From contig CAINUH010000455.1 in NCBI GenBank assembly GCA_903853735.1, forward strand, positions 1 through 12,401: a stretch of DNA of 12,401 bases, in the 5' to 3' direction. Positions 6,505-12,401 of this stretch are shown here, in pieces. This DNA comes from an uncultured Desulfomonile sp. (GTDB lineage Bacteria; Desulfobacterota; Desulfomonilia; Desulfomonilales; Desulfomonilaceae). A program made the translations under genes and the position numbers. The notes below the pieces were generated by a model. That model did not search any database. It saw only the letters and a list, made by a program, of their open reading frames with translations, and had not been told where the DNA came from. Numbering within the stretch: the stretch's first letter is position 1; each line of letters opens with the position of its first letter.

Positions 6505-7011
6505 ATGTCCTTGAACGGATTGGTCGTGATCGGTCAGGTGCTGAAGGCCTTCGGAATCAAGGGGGAAATCAAAATCCGCCCTTTTACTGAATCCATGGAA
6601 GCCTTCGAAAAGTCGTCCACACTGATCTTTGAGGATTCCTCGTACAAAGTCTTAGGAGTTCGAGACCACAGGGGCTCCGTGTTAGTGTCCCTTCAGGGCG
6701 TTGATACTCCTGAAAAGGCGGGGCGGCTGTCGGGGATTTTGGTCAGGACCGACGCAAAGAATCTGCCGCCGAAGGAGGAGGACGAATACTACTGGTTTGA
6801 ACTCATCGGGCTGAGTGTTTTCACGGTACAAGGAATTGATCTGGGACAAATCACCCACATCACGCCCACGGGCGCGAACGATGTCCTGCACGTCCAGGGA
6901 ACCTATGGAGAGGTACTGCTGCCGCTGATTGATGACGTGGTCCTTGAGGTAATTTTAGACGAAGGAAGAATGATTGTGGACCCTCTGGAAGGACTCATTC
7001 CGGATGCTTGA
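6505..7011 (+). CDS. rimM: Ribosome maturation factor RimM
   Basis: RimM assists 16S processing and 30S head assembly, binding S19. The 168 residues contain the N-terminal RimM beta-barrel ([19 protein letters not shown] near the start) and a PRC-barrel domain beginning [12 protein letters not shown] (about 94-105), ending [21 protein letters not shown]. The ATG at 6505 is chosen from the normal family start. The frame is open back to a GTG at 6448 directly after the khpA stop, but those 19 extra residues match nothing in the family. No Shine-Dalgarno is visible; a hairpin occupies that region. The 3' end overlaps trmD by 8 nt. Confidence 0.93.
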   Translation: MSLNGLVVIGQVLKAFGIKGEIKIRPFTESMEAFEKSSTLIFEDSSYKVLGVRDHRGSVLVSLQGVDTPEKAGRLSGILVRTDAKNLPPKEEDEYYWFELIGLSVFTVQGIDLGQITHITPTGANDVLHVQGTYGEVLLPLIDDVVLEVILDEGRMIVDPLEGLIPDA

Positions 7012-7771
7012 TATAAAGACCCTGACAATATTCCCTGAGATTTTCAATTCCTTCTTGTCTTATGGCAATCCGGCCCGAGCAATTGAGAAGGGATTATTGA
7101 GTTTTGAGGCAATTGACCTGAGGGATTTTACTGAAGACCGGCACAGGACTACGGACGATTATCCTTACGGTGGGGGTCAGGGAATGATTATGAAACCTGA
7201 GCCTATCGTAAAGGCGATTAAGTGCTTGCGGCCAGTCATGAACAAATCGAGGGTGATTCTTATGACCCCCCAGGGTAGGCTTTTAACCCAGAGCATTGCT
7301 GAAGACCTGGCTGCTCTGGAAAGTATTCTTCTCATCTGCGGTAGATATGAAGGGGTTGACGATAGAGTTCGGTGTTATGTCCACGATGAGATTTCCGTGG
7401 GGGACTATGTTCTGTCCGGAGGAGAGACAGCGACAATGGTTTTGGTTGATGCGGTAATCAGACTGATTCCAGGAGTATTGGGTGTGGATAGCCATGTCGA
7501 AGGAGAGTCCTTTTACAACGGCTTGCTTGAATATCCTCAGTATACGAGGCCGCGGGTGTTCGAAGGCATCACTGTACCATTAGTCCTTCTGGAAGGACAT
7601 CACGAGAAAATTCGAAGATGGAGAAAAAGTCAAGCCCTGGCCAGAACCTTGGAAAGAAGACCGGATCTTTTGAAATCAAGAGTGCTGGAGGCAGAGGAGC
7701 AACAACTTCTTGAGGAAATTCAGTCAGAAGATTATTTTAGGCCGATGGAGAACCATCATGAATGTGCTTGA
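7004..7771 (+). CDS. trmD: tRNA (guanine-N1-)-methyltransferase TrmD
   Basis: A SPOUT-class enzyme that methylates G37 of tRNAs (m1G37) with SAM, preventing +1 frameshifting. The 255 residues carry [16 protein letters not shown] (52-67), the knot motifs [13 protein letters not shown] (110-122) and [14 protein letters not shown] (128-141), and the linker into the C-terminal domain [16 protein letters not shown] (173-188). ATG 7004 overlaps the rimM stop by 8 nt; this start gives the usual [12 protein letters not shown] opening, while the frame's earlier ATG at 6974 lies deep inside rimM. By eye, the aspartate reported as catalytic in Haemophilus/E. coli TrmD (D169, in a DSF motif) aligns with Glu168 here (ESF). 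Confidence 0.97.
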   Translation: MLDIKTLTIFPEIFNSFLSYGNPARAIEKGLLSFEAIDLRDFTEDRHRTTDDYPYGGGQGMIMKPEPIVKAIKCLRPVMNKSRVILMTPQGRLLTQSIAEDLAALESILLICGRYEGVDDRVRCYVHDEISVGDYVLSGGETATMVLVDAVIRLIPGVLGVDSHVEGESFYNGLLEYPQYTRPRVFEGITVPLVLLEGHHEKIRRWRKSQALARTLERRPDLLKSRVLEAEEQQLLEEIQSEDYFRPMENHHECA

Positions 7772-8117
7772 ACAGATAGAAAAGGAACAGATGAGGTTGG
7801 ACCTGCCCGTATTCCGCTCCGGCGACACCGTAAAAGTGCACGTCCGAATAGTGGAAGGGACTAGGGAAAGGATTCAGGTGTTTGAAGGGGCAGTCATTGC
7901 AATAAACAGGAAAAGCGCGAGGAGCAGCTTTACCGTCAGAAAGGTTTCTTACGGTATAGGTGTTGAGCGAGTGTTCCCTCTCCATTCACCCATGATCGAT
8001 AAGATAGAAGTGGTCAATCAAGGAAGGGTGCGGCGGTCCAAAATCTACTATCTGAGGAAATTGAGAGGAAAAGCCGCTCGTATTAAGGAACGGGGATATC
8101 GTGCCGACAACAGGTAA
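7758..8117 (+). CDS. rplS: 50S ribosomal protein L19
   Basis: A large-subunit protein at the 30S-50S interface. The 119 residues show the family pattern: a short N-terminal helix ([10 protein letters not shown]), [30 protein letters not shown], the [20 protein letters not shown] core and the [17 protein letters not shown] tail. The ATG at 7758 overlaps the end of trmD by 14 nt and has GGAG 7 nt upstream, so its translation is coupled to trmD. The frame's earlier ATG at 7710 lies inside trmD and does not match the family start. Confidence 0.98.
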   Translation: MNVLEQIEKEQMRLDLPVFRSGDTVKVHVRIVEGTRERIQVFEGAVIAINRKSARSSFTVRKVSYGIGVERVFPLHSPMIDKIEVVNQGRVRRSKIYYLRKLRGKAARIKERGYRADNR

Positions 8118-8135
8118 CTTTAGTCTGTCTTGACA

Positions 8136-8759
8136 ATGGGACGGATAACGGGTCAAAAACACTTACCCACTTGGCTATTCGAGGAAAAGGCCCGCAGTTT
8201 GGGATATTCAAACGTCGCGGGTATCGACGAAGCTGGTCGAGGTCCCTTGGCTGGACCGGTCGTAGCTGCCGCGGTGATCTTTTCCTCGTCAAATCCCATA
8301 GTAGGGCTGAATGATTCCAAGCTGCTCACTGAACAGGCACGCCAAAAACTATTTGATCAGATCAATCTGAGCGCTCTGGTCGCCGTGGGTATTGTGTCGC
8401 CCCAGATAATCGACCAAATTAACATTCTGCAAGCAACTCGACAGGCAATGGCTCAGGCTGTAAAGAAACTCGAACCGCCGCCTGACTACCTGCTCATAGA
8501 CGGTCCAATCTCACTTGATCTCGATGTCCCTCAACAGAGCATCGTGAAAGGTGATCAACTGAGTGTTTCAGTTGCCGCAGCCAGCATAATTGCAAAGGTC
8601 TCTCGTGACCTCATCATGACGGATCTGCACAAGCAATACCCTCATTACGGATTTGATCGACATAAAGGCTATCCCACAAAGGAACACATTCGGGCCATCA
8701 TGACATACGGGCCTTGTCCAGAACACCGCAGGAGCTTTCGCTGTGTGAAGCTTTCCTAA
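8136..8759 (+). CDS. rnhB: Ribonuclease HII
   Basis: It cleaves RNA in RNA:DNA hybrids and at single embedded ribonucleotides, in DNA repair and replication. The 207 residues include the GIDEAGRGPLAGPV motif with D31 and E32, LIDG with D122, KGD with D140 followed by SVAAASIIAKVSRD, and YGFDRHKGYPT (171-181). Together D31, E32, D122 and D140 form the type 2 RNase H DEDD site. ATG 8136 is preferred; an in-frame TTG two codons earlier (8130) is possible. Shine-Dalgarno support is weak for both. It lies 18 nt after rplS as the last gene of the operon and is convergent with the AsmA-like gene, 32 nt away. Confidence 0.96.
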   Translation: MGRITGQKHLPTWLFEEKARSLGYSNVAGIDEAGRGPLAGPVVAAAVIFSSSNPIVGLNDSKLLTEQARQKLFDQINLSALVAVGIVSPQIIDQINILQATRQAMAQAVKKLEPPPDYLLIDGPISLDLDVPQQSIVKGDQLSVSVAAASIIAKVSRDLIMTDLHKQYPHYGFDRHKGYPTKEHIRAIMTYGPCPEHRRSFRCVKLS

Positions 8760-8791
8760 AATAGAAAGCCTTGGCTTAGTGCTCCAGACAT

Positions 8792-11700
8792 CTATTCTTC
8801 GATTTTCAAGTTTTCGAACGGTTCCAATCTGACGTCGGGAGACGAGTAGAGGCCTCTAATGCGAAACGTAGTGGTTAGCGTCTTTCCATCCCTGGTAATC
8901 AGACTTCCAAACAGCCCGGAAAATATCGCATCGATGCCTACCAGGGGAGAGACATCCATCCTGAAATCTACCCGTTCCTGGCCACCAAAGTACATTCCGG
9001 AAGAGTCGACCCGAGCAGCGTCCGAGAGGAGTTTCAAGTCCTTGACTTTCCATTTGTTGTCAAAGACTTCCATTTTCCACGTCAACCTATGAAAGGGTAG
9101 CCCCTGGCCTATAAGATCAGGAAGCCGACCTCTGAGAAATGAACCCAAGTTCACTAGAGAGAACAGCTTGGACAAAATTTCGTATCGATTTATGACCCCA
9201 TCATTCATACGTACTTCAATATGTCCGGTCTTGTACAACCCTCTACCGTCCCAACTCGGTCCAAGACTCCATCCCAGATGTCCTTCAGCGATCATATCTC
9301 CGCTCACTCGTAACCATGCAGGGTCAGATACGATCATCCTCTCCATCTTCAATCGGTCTCCCTGAAAATCCAGCACAAGCGGTTTAGAGGTATTATTGCT
9401 GATGTCGAATAGGGCTGATCCTCTCAATATCCCGTCAGCAAAATTCGCCTGCCAACTCGGTACACGAATCAGACCATTGTTTCCCTCTAAGTTAGCCCGG
9501 AAATCTGAGAAGGTCCTCAATCCGGTCTGTCCCTTTGCCACCCTGACAAAGCCGGTGCCTTTGCTTCGAGCAAGAAACCTGATTACTGGGTTAGTCCTGA
9601 TGTAATCACCCCAACTCATCCTAATCATCTGGCCGGGCGGGGCCGTGAAATCCGTGGTATCCAGAAAGGAGGATTCCAGCAAAATTTCCAGTTTCGGGGC
9701 CTCAAAATCGGTTACGGTCATGGTGCCCGATATCAGTGAACTGCCTACTCTTGCCCGTTCCAGATTTAACTGCATGGATTTTGCCCGATGTCTGAGCGAT
9801 CCTGTTAGGCCTTCAGAACGCTTATGCATGCCTGGAAGTCTCAGGGAAAGGTGGCTGAACAACACATTAGCCTCTATGCTAATAGGCAAGGAGTTGCCAA
9901 AGCTTATTGCCGCATCCCCTTCAAGACGTCCTCCTGGCTGAAGTTCGAGATTGGAATGGAAATATGGTGTTAAGACCGCGGTAGGTATTCCCTTTGGAGG
10001 AAGATTGACAATGACTGATACCTTTTTGTCCTCTCTAATGGAGGCTTTTCCAGAAATCCTTGACTTGTCCAGAATGAGTGCAGCGTCGTCCAGGTTGATG
10101 CCGGAAGCATCTCGAATCCCTGACAATTCCAATCTCAGCGGAATTCCTGCTTTTTTGTCAATAATCAGGCCGAGATTTACCGCGTTTCCTTTCAGGTCCA
10201 CTATGGAGGAAAAAGTCAGTTCGGAAATTTTCCCTTTCAAGTTTACTGAAACAGGGACGAGTCCCAATGCCGTAAAATTGGACGGTATCATGTCTAGTTT
10301 CTTGAAATCTGCAGGATTGAGCTTAATCTCCCCGCCCACATCAATATTGTCCTGTAGGACGCTGCCCTTCACCACAAAAGGACTGACGCCGAGCAGTCCC
10401 TTGATGTCTGACGAAGTTGCCCCGCTACTGCGAAACCTTACTGAACCATTGATTTTTTTTAGCGGCAGGGGAAGTCTGTTAGGACTGCATTGAAAATCTT
10501 CAAAAGCAATACGACCTTTCATATCAGGACGCAGGAGATTTCCTTTCAAATCCAGCGTCACTGAAACAGTCCCACCGGGATCATTAAACCACCCAGACAA
10601 TGTTCCCAGGTGCGCAGCGACGATTCTGTTCTCAAGGATGGGTTGCAGGTCTTGCGCCTCGGCTTTCGTAGAAACAAATAAGTCTACACGAGGAGAGCTT
10701 TTCAGATTTACAATCCAGCCGTTTAGAACGATTGGAGAGTTTCCAACGGTAAGGCTTATTCCCTTAAAGACTATTTCATCTGAATTCAGCCTGATTTCAC
10801 CCGTTGCATTACTAACCGGCAAACCGATCCCTGGGAAGAAACCGGAAATTTTGTCCAGAATGGCTACAAGTTCGAGAGTTCCGTGCGGGCTTAACCCTCT
10901 GGATATCTCTGAGAATCTTCCCGTCCATCCCCCTTTGGTGATGACTGCATGGCCCTTTAGACCTGCATCCATCAAGCGTACTCTGTCCTGAGGGGAAATT
11001 AGACGAGAAGGTATTAGCGGGAAAATTTTCTCCAGGTCCAAATCAGCCTTTCGAACGGCCAAACTCAGTACTGGATCAGAGGTGGTGGTGTCTGTGGCCT
11101 TTACCACCAGAGACAGGTTAATCCCAGGCGCTGAAACCTCTGTCAGATCCAGATTTACCGTGTTTGACGACCCCTGAACTAAGAAATTTGCACCTGCTTT
11201 GTCCAGGGGGACGTCGCCAATAAAAATGTTGCCTCGCTTAACACGGACATGGGTAAGTCCCAGAAATCCGGAGGCCGTCCAGTCTGTTCCGGTCCCGCTG
11301 AATTCGGCATTGAAATCAACAGACCCATCCGAAAACGGCCAATGGAGGCCAAGAAGAGACGCGAGAGTTTGAAAAACGGGTAATGGAAGGCTGGAAGCTT
11401 TCGTTTGGCCCACGAAATTCCGACTCCGCCCCGTCCAAAGATCTCCTGAAAATCTTCCGGAAATATCCAGAGTCCCTTCTTTTCCTGCATGAGATACAAC
11501 TCCCTTTAAGGAAGCACGATCTACGCCGGTACGAGTCACATCCTCTGCCCAAAGGTTAATTTGTGAAAAAAGGACCTTCCCACGGTGCGGATGCTCTGGA
11601 GACTCAGAAAGGATAACGACGCCGCCTGTTAGTTCGAGCCTGCGAATCTTAGCATAAATCAAGGTCTGAACAGCCGGTGGCAAGACAGTGGGCTCGGAAT

Positions 11701-12124
11701 CCTGTCTAACTCTTGATCGATCATGAATAAAAAAAGATGGCCGCAAGAACTCCGCTTTGTTAACAAGGAGCATTCCCTTTAGAAGATGCCCCAAGCTAAT
11801 TTCACAAACAACCTCGGGAATATGAATCGTCAGTGCTATTCCAGGTTTGTCCAAGATTTTGACATTGTGGATGGAAATCCTGCCTGTGGCCGTAGACATC
11901 CAATGAAGGTCGGCGGAAGAGAAAGAAATTTGTCGTCCCAAAGCTTCTTCTAAACGGGGAACAAGCAACCACGCAGTACGGGTACCATCCAGTCCGAACC
12001 TGATGAGAAGGAATAGCCCGGTGCAAACAAAGAAAACCGTCAACAAGATCGCGACCAACAACTTAGCAATCAACTTGACGGAACGTCCTTTGAGCGCAGG
12101 CGTTTGGGGGTTGGCATGAGTCAT
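8792..12124 (-). CDS. AsmA/YhdP-like membrane-anchored envelope protein
   Basis: A 1110-residue protein. One N-terminal membrane helix (about residues 19-42) follows a short basic segment and has no obvious cleavage site, so the body should lie in the periplasm anchored to the inner membrane. The rest is long, beta-rich and low in cysteine, built of repeated amphipathic strands. The region around 865-1065 (ANLEGNNGLIRV, then NDGVINRYEILSKLFSLVN at 974 onward and SGMYFGGQERVDFRMDVSP) matches the AsmA-like C-terminal pattern of YhdP and related proteins. These are now viewed as bridge-like carriers of phospholipid between inner and outer membranes (established for TamB, YhdP and YdbH in E. coli). 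That role here is inference from family. The ATG at 12124 has no Shine-Dalgarno; the preceding bases on its strand are pyrimidine-rich. It appears monocistronic in the window. Confidence 0.85.
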   Translation of the reverse strand: MTHANPQTPALKGRSVKLIAKLLVAILLTVFFVCTGLFLLIRFGLDGTRTAWLLVPRLEEALGRQISFSSADLHWMSTATGRISIHNVKILDKPGIALTIHIPEVVCEISLGHLLKGMLLVNKAEFLRPSFFIHDRSRVRQDSEPTVLPPAVQTLIYAKIRRLELTGGVVILSESPEHPHRGKVLFSQINLWAEDVTRTGVDRASLKGVVSHAGKEGTLDISGRFSGDLWTGRSRNFVGQTKASSLPLPVFQTLASLLGLHWPFSDGSVDFNAEFSGTGTDWTASGFLGLTHVRVKRGNIFIGDVPLDKAGANFLVQGSSNTVNLDLTEVSAPGINLSLVVKATDTTTSDPVLSLAVRKADLDLEKIFPLIPSRLISPQDRVRLMDAGLKGHAVITKGGWTGRFSEISRGLSPHGTLELVAILDKISGFFPGIGLPVSNATGEIRLNSDEIVFKGISLTVGNSPIVLNGWIVNLKSSPRVDLFVSTKAEAQDLQPILENRIVAAHLGTLSGWFNDPGGTVSVTLDLKGNLLRPDMKGRIAFEDFQCSPNRLPLPLKKINGSVRFRSSGATSSDIKGLLGVSPFVVKGSVLQDNIDVGGEIKLNPADFKKLDMIPSNFTALGLVPVSVNLKGKISELTFSSIVDLKGNAVNLGLIIDKKAGIPLRLELSGIRDASGINLDDAALILDKSRISGKASIREDKKVSVIVNLPPKGIPTAVLTPYFHSNLELQPGGRLEGDAAISFGNSLPISIEANVLFSHLSLRLPGMHKRSEGLTGSLRHRAKSMQLNLERARVGSSLISGTMTVTDFEAPKLEILLESSFLDTTDFTAPPGQMIRMSWGDYIRTNPVIRFLARSKGTGFVRVAKGQTGLRTFSDFRANLEGNNGLIRVPSWQANFADGILRGSALFDISNNTSKPLVLDFQGDRLKMERMIVSDPAWLRVSGDMIAEGHLGWSLGPSWDGRGLYKTGHIEVRMNDGVINRYEILSKLFSLVNLGSFLRGRLPDLIGQGLPFHRLTWKMEVFDNKWKVKDLKLLSDAARVDSSGMYFGGQERVDFRMDVSPLVGIDAIFSGLFGSLITRDGKTLTTTFRIRGLYSSPDVRLEPFENLKIEE

Positions 12125-12401
12125 TGAGGAGACAAGAAGCGCAGGGCTAACTCCGACGATACACGGGACGAAAATAGGATAGAGAATTTACCTGTTAGAC
12201 TCACCTAAAAATAGGGACTTATCGCTCCTGGATAACGGGACGACCGTAAAAATTCTTTCTGCAATAGAGAAAGACGCATCGGGTCTTAACATTCAACAAC
12301 TTGACATGATGGCCAATATGGCTTGGGAGAAAAGCTCAACCTTATTAGCGCTATTGTTTCGTGCGTTTCTTCAGTCGTGAAATTTTCTTTCTTAGAATAT
12401 T
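12125..12401. other. No supported gene; weak open frame
   Basis: This right edge shows no recognisable gene. On the plus strand 12183-12380 is open (65 codons, TGA at 12378-12380) but has no ATG before 12306 and no RBS. Part of its translation loosely recalls a DNA-binding helix-turn-helix. No convincing promoter for the AsmA-like gene was seen on the minus strand. Confidence 0.3.

Noticed and set aside
8130..8135. TTG as the rnhB start
   Set aside because: An ATG two codons later is at least as good, and neither has a clear RBS to decide it.
8750..8769. Stem GCTTTC/GAAAGC at the rnhB end as a bidirectional terminator
   Set aside because: The stem is only 6 bp and AT-rich, overlaps the rnhB stop, and has no T-run on either strand.
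9951..10493. 180-residue plus-strand open frame antisense to the AsmA-like gene
   Set aside because: Serine/proline/leucine-rich translation typical of antisense shadow; the opposite strand is a continuous 1110-codon gene.

Overview
This window looks like chromosomal housekeeping DNA from an anaerobic bacterium, most likely a delta-type proteobacterium (Desulfobacterota, sulfate-reducer or syntroph relatives). That placement is an inference. It rests on the gene order, the AsmA-like envelope protein, and a cysteine-rich winged-helix/ferredoxin protein of a kind typical of strict anaerobes. No CRISPR array, insertion sequence, tRNA, rRNA or prophage gene was recognised.

Layout from left to right. 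(1) 206-1336, plus strand: an Fe-S protein joining an N-terminal winged-helix-like region to a cysteine-rich middle and two [4Fe-4S] ferredoxin motifs. (2) 1387-1584, plus strand: remains of a phosphomannose-isomerase-type cupin gene, broken by an in-frame TAA and losing homology halfway through the domain. (3) 4782 down to 1756, minus strand: rplU-rpmA-obg-proB, driven by a near-consensus sigma-70 promoter (TTGACA, 17 bp, TTTAAT) 28 to 56 bp upstream of rplU. It encodes L21 and L27 of the large subunit, the ribosome-associated GTPase Obg, and glutamate 5-kinase for proline synthesis. (4) 4881-5705, plus strand: a lone class I SAM methyltransferase between two ribosomal-protein operons. (5) 5814-8759, plus strand: a strong promoter (TTGACA, 17 bp, TAATAT) followed by rpsP-khpA-rimM-trmD-rplS-rnhB, a classic ribosome and tRNA maturation operon with overlapping genes. 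(6) 12124 down to 8792, minus strand: a 1110-residue membrane-anchored AsmA/YhdP-like protein convergent with rnhB. (7) 12125-12401: no supported gene, only a weak open frame with a possible HTH-like remnant.

The two ribosomal-protein operons serve one theme: small- and large-subunit proteins (S16, L19, L21, L27), 30S and 50S maturation factors (RimM, Obg), tRNA m1G37 modification (TrmD), an RNA-binding KH protein (KhpA) and RNA:DNA hybrid removal (RNase HII). I found no convincing new multi-gene system. The most notable unexplained structure is a perfect 11-bp inverted repeat (5820-5830 / 5847-5857) bracketing the -10 box of the rpsP operon promoter, which looks like an operator. Lesser points are the broken cupin gene, the cysteine-rich Fe-S protein, the stranded methyltransferase, and a hairpin in place of a Shine-Dalgarno sequence before rimM.
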